NCBI GenBank assembly: GCA_032207245.1
Contig: CM063502.1
Span: 68,463,616 to 68,527,615 of the forward strand
Origin: Pardosa pseudoannulata
Lineage: Eukaryota; Arthropoda; Arachnida; Araneae; Lycosidae
Length of the DNA: 64,000 nt
Direction: 5' to 3'
Shown: one piece after another, positions 36,626 to 49,545 of the stretch
Layout of the letters: the number at the start of each line of letters is the position of its first letter
Numbering within the stretch: position 1 is the stretch's first letter
Notes under the pieces: generated by a model
The model's database searches: none
What the model saw: the letters and a program-made list of their open reading frames with translations, nothing else
Told to the model about the DNA's origin: nothing
Translations under genes and position numbers: made by a program

Positions 36626-38435
36626 ACGATGGTAAATATTCTGTTTGAATCGAAGTCAGTCGAAAATTTTTAAGTTATAACTTTAAATATAAAATGATGA
36701 TCTTGATTATATTATGGTACTTATCGAATGTTTAAAACACACGAATACACGTAACATAAAATTAACTATAAATAAATAGATTACATATTATGAATTTAGC
36801 TTCTTTTTGGAATTTTATGATAAAAATAAAATTAATTAAGCACAAAACAATGCTTCTAATATAAATATTCAATTCATTGTTACCATCTTCATGATTTTTC
36901 TTTTATAGAAACTGTTTGTGTATATTTGACTGTTTGGATGGAATAATTTAGTCACCTATACAAAAACTTTACTGAATAATTTGTAGACAATGTAGAAATG
37001 TAAAATTCAATCAAGCTATTACTATATAGTTAATTTAAAACTGATTACTGTTTTGCTGATCGTTTGTAATTGACCATTTATTTGGACCATTTTTAATTTA
37101 TTTATTCAGTTTTAAAATTTTTACATTTTGTGCAACAAAGTAATTTTTCTTGTATTTTTTCTATTTTTAGATTTTTCTAGTTTACATAATAATCAAAATT
37201 GACCCATGTATATCTCTGTTTAATTATTGATCTTTTTTTTTCTTAATTCGTTCTCAGTGGTCTAAAATTCAGCACTCTGATATTATAATAATGGTTTACT
37301 AAAAGCCTTCTAATTTAGGTACTATATTTTTTCTATGCTCATTTAAATATTATATTTTTTATTTTGGAAAGAATAATCGAGGTAAAATAAATTCTGCAAA
37401 TTACAATAATCACATTATTTTTAACAAGTGGGAAATTTGCCTACACAAGAAAATATTTCGAAGCTTATAAACTTTAATTTACTATACGTAAAACTATATT
37501 CTGTTTAAAACTGTGTCTTATTAACTAAACAATTTTACTTAAAATTAATTTTACTGAGCATTTATGTAAGATTAAGCCTATTTATATAACTAATATATAT
37601 GCATATATATTTCAATTTTAAGTATAACCTGTTCAGTCCTGAGCGCTACATGTATGAAACTCTCCTTTCTGCCCCATAAATCTAAGCCGTTTAAGTTTTT
37701 GAGATTTTGAAAAAAATTCTGAAAAAAAAAAATGAATGATTTTGCTTTGTAAAGATATCAATAGATTGCAGTACCAAATTGAATGCATTTATCCTCCTGA
37801 GTGCGTTGATAAAAATAAAAGCTTGATATTTGTATCTCATGTGATATACCAGAACTGAAGATGGCACTACCTCACAATGTTATATCAACTTAGTTGGCTA
37901 AATAAAATAAACGAATTAAAAAAAAGCTAAAGTCCTTAAAATATGTTCTGTAAAGGATATCTTAGGGAAAATTTTGGAATCTTTTATAAAATGCATTTAT
38001 AACGTTTGTTTAAAAAAAAAAGCATTATGTAAAAATGACGGTAAATGTATTAGATTTTTGTATTTTATATTTTAATTTACCACAAGAAGAAAGGTCATAC
38101 TTCATCATTTCATACTTCAGCATGAATATTATTGGACAATTCTTCCTTTCCTATTATTCATTTTGTATGAAGACATAAATCAAAGATCATTCGATATTCC
38201 ATAGATACACCCTGTATGTACGTTAGAATAAATCATCATAAATTCACGGAACTTCTTTTACTTATAGGAACTCTTTTATTAATTAAAATAGTCAAAAGGC
38301 AAATTGTTTACACGAAAATGAATAAATCAGTAAAATCGATATTAGAAATGTTGGTTTAAAAAAATGTCTCAGTGTAAATGCTAGTTGATATTCGAGAGGT
38401 TTTTCTTTCCCTTCTCTTTCGTTAAAAAAATAGCT
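36626..38435. other. AT-rich unique DNA
   Basis: No feature was recognised. Confidence 0.4.
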
Positions 38436-38439
38436 CTCA

Positions 38440-38715
38440 TCACTATTCTATCGTGGTGTACGTTGACTCTAGAGCGACTATATATCTAAGGGTGTTCACA
38501 ATCGAGCCGCGAAAGGCGGAGGAGTAATGTGTTTAGAAAGCGTTAAACAAGAGAACATCAAACAAGTTTAGATTATCAGTACGTTAACCTATTGATTCGA
38601 ACCCCAATGATTGATGAAAAGTAATTCATTTCAGTGGAGTGTGCTGCTTCCATAAAGGAAGTTTTGACGCACCTCAAGTTCTTTATCTGGAGGAAGACAA
38701 AGTGCAGCAAATTCC
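38440..38715. promoter_or_regulatory. GC-richer islet with Exd/Hox-like motif
   Basis: It contains CCAAT (38604-38608) overlapping TGATTGAT (38608-38615, an Exd/Pbx-Hox composite word), plus CGCGAAAGGCGG and a TTTATCT GATA-type site near 38680. Overlapping plus- and minus-strand frames of 64-67 codons are not convincing. The regulatory assignment is inferred. Confidence 0.27.
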
Positions 38716-39915
38716 TAATTACTGTTATTCGAAGAGCGAAAAAACAATGTGCTTGCTTTTGTATTTTCAATCCACAACACTCAAAGTTTCTTTGTTGTTG
38801 TTACTTTACTCTTCGTTATTCTTTGGGTGTTTCGTAATGTAATGATAGAAATGTTTTATATACATTGTAAAAGGATTGGTGTGAGGTTAATATAACGTGT
38901 TAGAAACTCAATTTCTTACTGTTGCGAAAGTACATTTAGAAAAATATTTGAAACAGGATACTCTCTTACTTAGAAGATTTATGGTGTCTAGCTATAATTT
39001 ATCGGTGTTAGGAAACCAATTAGTGCTATGAGTTATTGGCTTAGAAATTTTGTTAGGGATGTTGTAAGCTTAGTGTTATAGGGCAATTTTTGTACCGAAT
39101 CATAAAACTTTTTATTAGGTGAAAGTATAAAAAATAATTGCAACTTGTAACCTCCAAACATCGAATCGAATCATCGATTACAACGTCCTTAAATGGTGTT
39201 TTGCTGGTAAGAGACGTTGATCTAAAGCCAAAAGACAAACAATCATTTTTTTTCATTAAAATTTCAAAATTTTGAAAAATTTTTGTTGGATACTTTACTA
39301 ATTTAAATCAATTTTAACATTTCTTAATTAATTGCAAATTATGAATCAATGAAGCCAATGAAAGTGATTACAACTAGCAGAGGAAAACATTTAAAGTTTT
39401 AATATCCAAAAGCATGTCATTGGTTGATATGTAAGCAGCTATCTTTAAAAATTTGGCATTTTCTATTTTTAGCAATTTTTCTCCTTTGTATTTATAACTT
39501 CCTGATTATTTATTTATTATAAACATCACAAAACAAAGTGTTTTTGCTAAAGTATTTTAAATAACAAATTTAAATAATTTTAATAATTGTGCAAGCTTAC
39601 ATTGATGAAGCAATTTTAAAAAATTAAGTTTTAAATATGATAACTGTTATAAAAATTTTTTTTAAATATCTCAAAACTGCTATTAATATACTATACATTT
39701 CTATAAAACGAAATATAAAATTCAGATGTATCATTGTTCTATATTATATCAGTTTTTACTACGCAGTTAATATGCCACAGTATCTAAAATTGTTTTTAAT
39801 GAATATAAGCTAATTTGTTAATTTTAATTTTAATTTGATATGCCTGTCATTTAAATGGTGCAAGTAGAGGAAAGCGGAATTTTTTGCAAGAATTATTGAA
39901 GTATTTTACAATAAA
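38716..39915. other. AT-rich unique DNA
   Basis: No feature was recognised. Confidence 0.4.
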
Positions 39916-39918
39916 TTA

Positions 39919-41095
<1,177 letters not shown>

Positions 41096-41099
41096 GTTT

Positions 41100-41715
41100 G
41101 AGTGAAATTGCTTAATCATGGACGCGGAAAAAGAAATATTCTCATTCCTATCACTTTTAATTTTCTAATTTTCCATTGCGAAGTGATTCATTGGCCCGTC
41201 TTTTCCGACTTCACATTTATCGAAGAGAAGGCCCCCCCTGTGGTGTATTCTCCAAAACATTTCCTCTTTCTCCCTCTCCTGTGCCTTGATTGCCCAGGTG
41301 CTGGAATTTTCGAAAGAGAGACAAGATATTGACTTGAGATTAATGGGCCCAAATGTGTGTGTGTGTATGTGTGTGTGTGGCGTGGCCCCGAGGGGCACAT
41401 TCACCAAAAACCTGATTTGCGGACAAGCAGCATATGCAGTGACGTTGGCTTTTGTTGTAACCGGTGACCTTGATTCGCTGAAATTGTCGCTGTGTCCAGC
41501 TCATTGTCAGGGTCACAAGTATCTGGTATTACTTTTTCAATGTCACAGCCTCTTATTGCGGCGATCGTCAAGCTAGATTAGATCGAGCAGGACAGTTTCT
41601 TTTTCTTGGGGTCAGGCTATTGTCATTCGAATCGGGTACTTTCATCTCGGGCATCGGGATTTCCTCTCGTGCTGCTGCCACTGATAGAAGCTTACTTAGG
41701 AAGAGTGGTTAGTGA
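41100..41715. promoter_or_regulatory. GC-richer islet with nuclear-receptor-like sites
   Basis: It contains an E-box CATATG (41431-41436) and a Grainyhead-like AACCGGT (41459-41465) overlapping TGACCTTGA (41465-41473, complement of the FTZ-F1/SF-1/ERR monomer site TCAAGGTCA). A further half-site GGTCA lies at 41511-41515, and there is a short (TG)n. Frames of 70-96 codons on both strands have no domain and partly translate the (TG)n. It is the strongest motif cluster in the window, but function is inferred. Confidence 0.33.
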
Positions 41716-41717
41716 AA

Positions 41718-43035
41718 GCAGGACTTCATTTTCTACCTTACATTATTTATGACGAAGAATCAATTGTATTCCCTAGACTGGTTGACAATCTTAAAGACAG
41801 ATTTGAGCTAGATAGGTGAACGAATTAGTAACAAATAATTTGAACTTGGTTAGAAGATAGCGTGAAATAAGCCAGACTAAGGAACTCCAGGATAAAAACC
41901 TATATATAATTTTTCTTTTTTTTAATCTGGATTGTTAGAATGGGAAACTTACTAATGCCCTTCCAAAAAGAATTGTATTCGTGCGACTTCCTGGAAATTA
42001 TAATGAAGTTTTGCCGTCCTTTGAGAAAACGTTTTTCCAAAACGTTCTGTAATTATGCACTTTGTTTTCAAATAATGGAATGGGTGATTGGAAAAGAGAT
42101 AATCTTTCAGTTAAGTTTGTTTTGTGGAATATTTAGAAAAAAAAATTATTTTACTACGAAATTTTAAATTTTGAAAGACATTTCAATTGGTTAATTTCAT
42201 ATTTTGACAATGTACATTTAGTAGAACGGTACGAAAGTCCTGTGTTTGTTTTAAATAACTAGATATTAAGATTTAAGTGTAAAGGGATTAGTTTGCGTTA
42301 TAATGGAACCTTATTCTTTTCCCAGTCATCCATTCAGTTATAATTTTAAATTGTAAGAAAGAAAAAGAACGCAAAGATGTGTAGGTGGTCAAAGCTGGAC
42401 TTAATTTTCAAATTTGCATAATTTATGACGAATAATCGATTGTATTCCTTATACTGGTGGACATTGTTAAAGACTACCTAAAATCTAGGTAGGTGAACGC
42501 ATTAGGAACAAATAATTTCATAAAGTTAGATTACAGAGTGAAATAATCCATTCAAAGAAACTTTTAACCCTTAATTTGACAAGATGTTTTTTCAAATATT
42601 TTTTAATTTCTGTTATTTTCCCATGTATGTATAGACATTACGATCTCTGTAAAATAAACAAAAAAAAATCATTTTCCATTTTTGAGATAATTAATGTCCA
42701 CTGTGGCGAACACTGACAATTATGTTATATAGTAGTTATAAATATACATGTCCGGTGTAGCGGCCAGACTTAGCCAAATTAAGGATTAAATAAAAACCTA
42801 TTCAGAAGAATTGTTTTAATGTAGAAGTGAAATTTTGAAACTTAATTAAGGCGCGTATAAACAAAATTTTGTTCACTTACCTTCCTGAAAATCCCAGAGA
42901 ATTTTTATTGCTATACTTCAAGAAAAGGTTTTTCGAAAATGTTCTGTAATGGTGCGATTTGTCCTCACTTTTAAATAATCACTTTTAAAATACAAAGGAA
43001 GAAAAGACCGCGAAGATGAGAAAGACCAAAAATAA
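41718..43035. repeat. Two-unit duplication, period about 676 bp
   Basis: Copy 1 (41718-42390) and copy 2 (42394-43035) share GGACTT(C/A)ATTTTC, ATTTATGACGAA, TTGTATTCC, GGTGAACG(A/C)ATTAG, ACAAATAATTT, ATAAAAACCTAT, TTTTCGAAAATGTTCTGTAAT/TTTTCCAAAACGTTCTG-type blocks and an end block CGCAAAGATG/CGCGAAGATG. Copy 2 carries the MITE at 42568-42785, absent from copy 1. A 75-codon frame in copy 1 is not maintained in copy 2. Confidence 0.85.
42568..42785 (-). mobile_element. piggyBac-type MITE, copy 2
   Basis: 218 bp with TTAA on both sides (42564-42567 and 42786-42789). The left end is CCCTTAATTTG; the right end reads CCAAATTAAGGA, one base off the ideal GGG. It is the reverse orientation of the copy at 1157-1377, with the same internal landmarks (ATTTTTTAATTTCTGTTATT, CATGTCCGGTGTAGCGGCC). 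It inserted into the second unit of the 676-bp duplication. The first unit shows the empty site (GATAAAAACCTAT at 41891). Confidence 0.88.
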
Positions 43036-43039
43036 TCAC

Positions 43040-43495
43040 AAATAACCGCTATTCTCTGTGAACAAATTTTCATTTAAAGAGGGAAACGACCCCAAACACA
43101 TCCTTTCAAAGCGAACCTTTTCACTGTACCATAAGGTCACTGTTGTAATTTTTACCACGTTCTTCCGCTTTCTCGCACTTCTTAGTGCGAGGAAGAATGC
43201 TACGTTTTAAAACAACTGACTTACTTATGCATCTTTTATTTACTATTTGTGCACAAAGGTTTCTACTTGTTTTTTAATATCACTTCTTTGTAAGTCTAAA
43301 AACACACATTATTCGATCAATGACCCTTTTCACTTATTTGATATTGGAGTTTATTGTTGTTATTCAGCTATACAAGCGCAGGAACTTAAGAATGTGCCTT
43401 AAAAAATCAAACAAACAAAAACATTTTATTATACTTACCATAAGGGGATATTAGATAGGTAACTTTTTCTGCAACGTTTTCAAGCAAGTTTGTTT
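43040..43495. other. Unique DNA with a strong hairpin
   Basis: Mixed composition to about 43220, then AT-rich. At 43169-43194 the arms TTTCTCGCACT and AGTGCGAGGAA pair over 11 positions (one G-U wobble) around a TCTT tetraloop. No gene was recognised. Confidence 0.5.
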
Positions 43496-43504
43496 TTATC
43501 ACAG

Positions 43505-43577
<73 letters not shown>
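43505..43577. repeat. (CA)n-(TA)n microsatellite
   Basis: CA to 43529, then TA to 43577. Confidence 0.96.
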
Positions 43578-43580
<3 letters not shown>

Positions 43581-43975
43581 TACTTTCACTTGGTTGCATT
43601 ACATTGTTTAATATACACTTATTAATCTCTTATATGAAGTTTTATATTCATTCTGAGAAATATTTTACTTAGCTGTTTTTATGTATAAAGCATTTTATAG
43701 TTATGTATTAGATCATTTTTGCTGTAAAAAAATTGCCCTAGTAAACAACGCCTATTTTTAAATAAAAAAAAGTCTTACTTCTTCTGAACTTCTGATGATT
43801 TAATAATCTTCCCAATAAATAAACAAAATGTATAAACAACAAAAATGGATTTATATTATAGAATGAATTTCATGCAAACCTTGTAAGCATAGCACTTAAG
43901 AACTCCGACGAATCTTTTAATTTTATCTAAAATATTAGATATCCAAGTATTTATGATGGGATGTATTATGTTTCA
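43578..43975. other. AT-rich unique DNA
   Basis: No feature was recognised. Confidence 0.35.
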
Positions 43976-43979
43976 AGTT

Positions 43980-44905
43980 CTCATATTTCATAAAAAAATA
44001 TATTTTATTCGCGATCTATCTGTGCAACGGCTGTTACTCAAAATAGGTCCCAGATCTTCAATTTTATTATCAGAAAATTTTATATTTACACTCTCTTCAG
44101 TGTCTTTTATTACCCTTTCCTTTCTATTCGGAAGACCGAGGATGACTATTCTTACAATTCTGATTGTTTCCTCATTTTGTTTTCTCGTTGGCACATGAAC
44201 CTTAATTAAATATAACTTACGTTTGTTTTACGATCCATTAGATTAGATTTTGAAGCATTTACGAGGAGTTACATGAAATGTAAGATAATTTCTTTTTTTT
44301 CACTTTGTCATATTTTAGAAAATTTCTTCCCGATTACGATTTATCTGCTAAGTCAGTATTTATCCGATTTAGGTCACAGATCATAAATTTTGTCTTTAAA
44401 AATATTTATATTTACAAAGGTCTCTCCCTTAATGTTTCTTATTATTCTTTCCCAGTCATTTGGAGAACCAAAGATAGTTATCCTTAAATTCTGTTTATTT
44501 CTTCTTTGTTGCCCTAAATTTTCAAATACGAACCTTAAGCATGTCTTGTGTTTGCCTTACAATCAATTCCAATTGATTTTCAAACTTATATGGAGAGCAA
44601 TCATGAAGTTTTAATTACTTCTATTTTTCTCTTAATCGTATTTATAAAATTTCCTTTGATTTGTGATCGATCTGCTTAACAATTACTCATTTGAATTACA
44701 TAAAATTTGTCATCAGAAAATTTTATATTTTGAAAAATCTCTTTTTTATGTCTTTAATCCCTTCCCATTCATTCAGAGGCAAAGAATAGATGGTTTTACA
44801 AATTCTGCTTATTTCCTCATTTTTCTTATAGGTTGCACTCAATGACTTGAACCCTAAATATGTCTTGTATTTGTTCTACGATCCATTAATGTTCTTTTCC
44901 ACTAT
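43980..44905. repeat. Three-unit tandem array, period about 321 bp
   Basis: Units share GATCTATCTG/GATTTATCTG/GATCGATCTG, (T/C)AGAAAATTTTATATTT (44071, 44713, with a diverged middle copy), CTTTTATTACCCTTTCC/CTTTAATCCCTTCCC, ACAAATTCTG, TTTCCTCATTTT and (T/G)TGTTTTACGATCCATTA/TTGTTCTACGATCCATTA. Four to six 60-81 codon frames fall in different frames of the different units. None is conserved across units. Confidence 0.85.
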
Positions 44906-45347
44906 TAGATGGCAGTTTAATGACTGATTGGGTTGGGTTGGGAAACAAAGTTGAGATGATAATAGGAAGTTTGATTCCCAATGTCTCGCCTAGAACTGGT
45001 TATCATAGAAATTATGCTTTGAACTATCTGCTGTTTGAACAGACGAACTAAACTTAACACCTCTAGACTATGGGATAATCGTCTAAAACGAGTCTCACAT
45101 ATTTGATGGAGTGAAAGGGATGACTGGCAGGTGATTAGTTTTGTGGAAATTTCTCGGACTATACTTTTCATTACATATGATGGGTCAACCACTGAAATTT
45201 TATGGGTTCTGGTTTGTTCTTAGTCTAAATGTTTGCCGACAAACAGAGACAGGTTAAAAATAAGCAAACTGGACTGTAGCAGCACAGGTACTTTAAGTCA
45301 AGATGTGAAGAAATGTGTTAATTATTAGAAATATGAGCGATTTTGTT
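44906..45347. other. Unique DNA
   Basis: No feature was recognised. A 91-codon minus-strand frame (44917-45192) has no recognised domain. Confidence 0.35.
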
Positions 45348-45351
45348 TTAA

Positions 45352-46025
45352 CCCTTTAACGGACAGTGGTTTCGGAGCGAAACCACCTGTTAAATTCTTT
45401 CTCTGCTTTAGACATAGGATGGACTTTTAGGTTTTCTATGTTTATGACATGTCCAACTCATAACAGAGAGTATACAAGAGCTCTATATTTCATTTAAATA
45501 CGCATAAAAATATGCGTGGTTAAACTTACTTTACCTGGAAAAGTCAGTGATAAGATTTTTTTACTTATAAACCCAAATAAATGTCTATCCAAACAACACT
45601 TATAAATTGTTTATGTTTGGTACGGTCTACTGTATTTCAACACGAGGGTGAATAAGATCGAGACCTACAGCTTAATGCCGATTCCAAATTGCTACGAACA
45701 TCCATACCTGCAGTGGGATTTTAACCCATGAATTCAGGTATCTAAAAGCAGCGCTGTACTATATGGCCATCGTTCGGCTGTAAATTGGTCAGTTTTTCTT
45801 TATCATACCCTTTTAAGTAATAATAATTGTTTCCGCATCATAATTAAACCTTTAAAAAAGCATTTTTGCTCCGTACTGGATTTTGCATTTTAACCATCCC
45901 TCAAATTCCACCAACTTAAAAAAATGTAAAAAAATTATGCAATTACATTTATAAAGTTCATAGATACCATTAATGAATTAATTTCATTAAATCCCAAAGA
46001 ATTTATAATAGTGTCCTTTAAAGGG
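45352..46025. mobile_element. piggyBac-like non-autonomous element
   Basis: 674 bp bounded by TTAA on both sides (45348-45351 and 46026-46029). Ends: CCCTTTAACGGACA on the left; the right end reverse-complemented is CCCTTTAAAGGACA, 13 of 14 identical. This matches piggyBac insertion hallmarks. The sequence is different from the 220-bp MITE family, so it represents a second family. There is no transposase frame. An antisense tRNA-SINE (45610-45780) lies inside and accounts for about 170 bp of the length. Confidence 0.87.
45610..45780 (-). mobile_element. tRNA-derived SINE nested in piggyBac-like element
   Basis: On the minus strand it begins CAGCCGAACGATGGCCATAT (A-box region), continues AGCGCTGCTTTTAGATACC and has the B-box-like GGGTTAAAATCCCACTGC. 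The tail includes GCATTAAGCTGTAGGTCTCG. Clear similarity to the units at 8245-8510 (shared GATGGCC, CGCTGCTTTT, GATACCTGA). Direct repeats TAAATTG at 45603-45609 and 45781-45787 may be the target duplication. Confidence 0.75.
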
Positions 46026-46370
46026 TTAAATATTAAAAGATATTATCAGTATTTGAAATATCTGTTAACATATTTTATTTATGAAATATTATAAATTATG
46101 AAAAAAAAAAGGAAACCAATAGACTTTTAGAATATAGTTACACTAAATAAATAAATTCTAAAATTTTGTACTATGAAACGTGATTTTTATACTCACTCTT
46201 CTGTCAAGTGATATATATCATTTGTAATATCTCAGTTCATTTAATTTCTGGTAATGTAAAAGCAACACAGATACTGCATTTTATTATTTATTAAAATGCT
46301 TTCTGATTGTAAATAGGAATTTTTAAGATATCGATATTGTAAACAAAGGCCTCTACTAGTTTCTTCCCCA

Positions 46371-46582
46371 CAGATGGCACGTGGTTAGAACATCTACTTG
46401 CTCCTCTAGAAGTTGTGGGTTCAAATCTTGTTTAAGGCTGGGTTGTGCATTTGTGTTGTTTTCTCATAAGGAGTTAAATTGACAGCATACATTGAGTACC
46501 CATAATAAAACGGTCAATAAAACTCGTGGCATTCTATGGGCGAATGTTTAACAAGCACATGTACCTTGAGTTGTTAAAGAAA
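46371..46582 (+). mobile_element. Complete tRNA-derived SINE with target duplication
   Basis: 212 bp starting CAGATGGCACGTGGTTAGAA (tRNA A box) with the B box GGGTTCAAATC near 46420, a tRNA-unrelated body (GGTTGTGCATTTGTGTTG) and a 3' end TTGTTAAAGAAA. It is flanked by perfect 13-bp direct repeats AGTTTCTTCCCCA at 46358-46370 and 46583-46595, the hallmark of LINE-mediated insertion. It differs from the other SINE family in this window, giving at least two families. The internal Pol III boxes are still recognisable, but activity cannot be judged. Confidence 0.92.
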
Positions 46583-46595
46583 AGTTTCTTCCCCA

Positions 46596-47810
46596 GGTGC
46601 CTCTACCGAGTAAAATCCCGCCCTGTTGGTAAACATCCCCTAATTGTCATGTAATAAACTTCATGTAAGTAATTCACGTTTTAAGAATATTGCGGAGAAA
46701 AAGCGGGCGAGGCTCTGCTCGGAAATTTTCTTTCAATATGAGATATAGTTTTACGATTAGTTTATCCAAGAATTTAATAAGTTTGTATAGAAATGAAAAA
46801 TTGTGTTCCTTGCGATGTGTTGATATATCTACACAATTAAACTAATTTTTTTTTATTTACCAGTCTTACATGGTTTCCCGCATGGCTTTTCACTATGCAA
46901 GATATTTGAATCGTAATTACTTGAAACTAGCATTACAGAAATAGGTATGATACAAATGCAAAATAATTACTTGGTTCGATGTTTCATTACAAATTAGTGC
47001 TATTCTTTAATTAGTGCTAATCATAGAATGATATTGTTTATATTGGAATATAACGATTGTTTTTAGTAGTGTTCAGATTCAAACTATTACGTACTAATTA
47101 TTTGAAAATATTTGAAAACTGGTAAACACAAACAGCTAAACTAAAAAAGTTATCTAAAAAAGTTACTGAGCATTAAAGCGAGACAAATGTTTCCGTCATT
47201 TTTCTTATGCTAATTGGAAGATTCATATAATGCAAGTTATCTGTCTAATTATATTGCTTTAATGAGCGATAAATCACATGGAAGCACATATATTTTTTTT
47301 TCGTAACAAGAACGGGGAAGCAGTTATAGAATGATGAAACTGAACATTTTCAATAACATGCATTTTTTTATGCAGTCCGAGCTAAAATATAATAAAGATT
47401 AAATACCTAAGAAATATTAATTGCTTTCATTTAATTAATTTTTTCATTATGATCTTCAATCAAGAGATATAAAAAATAGAAGTTAATAACAATTGTCCAT
47501 TTATATTTATGACTCTTTAATTTAAATGTGATTCTCTAACGCTTGTAGTTATCTGTCGGAAAGATGAATCGGTTTTGCGTAATAACGAATTGCATTTGAA
47601 GATTTCGAATTATTGCCGGCAATACATCACAAACATTCAGCAATTAAGAATTACTTCCGTGATTAATTTTTGCTCAATTACGACGAGCATTGAAATATAA
47701 GCTGCTGATTATTGATATGGAGAACAGAGTTGCTTGACAGTTTCTGCTGTCAAGTTCATTTTTCAAGAGATGCGTTAAAAATATTACGTGATCTCATCTG
47801 TCTAGAAACG
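46596..47810. other. AT-rich unique DNA
   Basis: No feature was recognised. Confidence 0.4.
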
Positions 47811-47815
47811 TCTCT

Positions 47816-48575
47816 TGAGCTATATGGAACGGTACAAAATTGCCAATGATCCTGTAAATCTATTTTTTTTTAAAGTTTTTTACTTTTCTTTTTCGAATAC
47901 ACGGTTTATTATATTTGAACTTAAAAGCTTGTAATATCGGGTCAAAAAATTTCATCACGAGGTTTATCCCCCCCCCAATTTGTCATAAAATGAAAGTTCT
48001 GCTCGTTCTACAGTAAAATTTTTACAATTTCTTCAACAAGACTGTAATTGAGCTAGATGGAACGGTAGGAAATTTCTTATGATTCTAATAATCAGTATTT
48101 AATGTTAATCTTATTTATTTATTTATTGGAATACTCTGTTTATTGTTTTTGAACTTAATAACGCATATTACCTAACGGGCTGAAAAAGTTTCACCACAGC
48201 ATCTTTTTTATCCTTCGTCATAAAATGACAGTTTTGCTCATTTTAGAAATTTTTTTTTACAACTTTTTCAACAAAACTAATTGAGCTAGTTGGAACGACA
48301 GGAAATTTCTAATGATTCTAATAATCAGTATTTTATGTTAATCTTATTTATTTATTTATTGGAATACGCTGTTTATTATTTTTGAACTTACGAGCGCATA
48401 TTAGCTAACGGGCTGAAAAAATTTCATCATAGCATCTTTTTTATCCTTCGTCATAAAATGAAAGCTTTGCTCATTTTAGATTTTTTTTTTCTTTTTTACA
48501 ACCTTTTCAACAAGACTAATTGAGCTAGATGGAACGGTAGGAAATTTACGATGATTCTATAAATCAATATTTTAC

Positions 48576-48607
<32 letters not shown>

Positions 48608-48755
48608 TATACACGGTTTGTTACATTTGAACTTAAGGGTGTATAGTTCCAATAGAGTCTAAAAATTTCATCATAAAGGTTTTTTTTCCTTTTTTATTCT
48701 CCATAACATGAAAGTTTTGCTCGTTTAAGAACAAAATGGTTTTAATGTCTTCAAC
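47816..48755. repeat. Four-unit tandem array, period about 235 bp
   Basis: TGAGCTA(T/G)(A/T)TGGAACG occurs at 47816, 48049, 48282 and 48521. Each unit also has a T-rich tract, ATACACGGTTTATTA/ATACTCTGTTTATTG, TTTGAACTTAA, TTTCATCA(C/T), ATAAAATGAAAG and TTTGCTC. The spacings 233, 233 and 239 are very even. Unit 4 carries a poly-T run of about 29 (48579-48607). Confidence 0.93.
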
Positions 48756-49075
48756 AAGATTTAAAAATTATTTAGTTTTATATTTTCAAATAATGTATTT
48801 AAATCAAACTGGTACTACTGATCTGCATATCACTTGAGTGAAATAACTTGAACTGTGGGGAGTTAATCTTTATTATTAGAATTATCTTCAGTGGCACTGT
48901 TTATGAACTGTTGTTTCCGGTCTTCAGCAACAAATAACCCAAACAATCCAATCCAGTCGACTATCCAAAGATGAAATTTCTACCACAATTACCAGTTTCA
49001 AAATGTTTTTTCCTCTTTTCTCTTAAGAGTCCTCAATTGCATTTTTAAAAATAAATCTCTATTTAAATGGTCTGC
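48756..49075. other. Unique DNA
   Basis: No feature was recognised. Confidence 0.35.
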
Positions 49076-49079
49076 AAGT

Positions 49080-49545
49080 CTTTATTATTCTCCCATGAAT
49101 ACGACTTCAATGAGCCCCCAAGTTTTCTGGATAGTGGTCTGAATGGTGTTGGTTATCAGGGTTCTGAAAGTCGTAAGTCGTTTCCCATCACCACTTCTTG
49201 AGGACCTCCCACCTTTGAAAAACCTCCCTTCTGGTGTTTCGATCTTTGACCTCCGAATAGGTCTGGGACGTCTGAGTGTGTATGCCTCCGACGGGTGCAC
49301 TTACTCTAAATCTTTCAGCGGGGAAGTCTATTTGGTTTGTCGAATGTGTTCCAGAGATGTCAGAATATCAAATTTCTTTTCAGTTATTTTCCGAGAAGAA
49401 TCTTATCTGTTATCCTTGTTATTTCCGAAAGATTCTTGTTTAACTACCACCCAAACGGGGGGAAGCTGGAAGGGAGGGAGCAATAAAGAAACAAACCACA
49501 GCGAGTGGTGTTCTATTGCACTTCAGTTATGGTTTTATATTTAAT
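49080..49545. promoter_or_regulatory. GC-richer islet holding the longest frame
   Basis: It contains the longest open frame of the window (49143-49544 plus, 133 codons), but the translation matches nothing I recognise and has no signal peptide, cysteine pattern or repeat. TCF-like CTTTGAA (49213-49219) and CTTTGACCT (49244-49252, TCF/HNF4-like) occur within 40 bp. In view of the other islets, a regulatory element is at least as likely as an exon. Confidence 0.25.

Noticed and set aside
38590..38610. GGTTCGAATC on the minus strand as a tRNA B box
   Set aside because: No A box lies at the right distance upstream on that strand.
43980..44905. Clustered 60-81 codon frames as exons of one gene
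   Set aside because: They fall in different frames of the three tandem units and are not conserved between them.
49143..49544. 133-codon open frame, the longest in the window
   Set aside because: No recognised domain or signal, and it lies in a higher-GC islet where stop codons are rarer by chance. Not called as a gene without splice or expression support.
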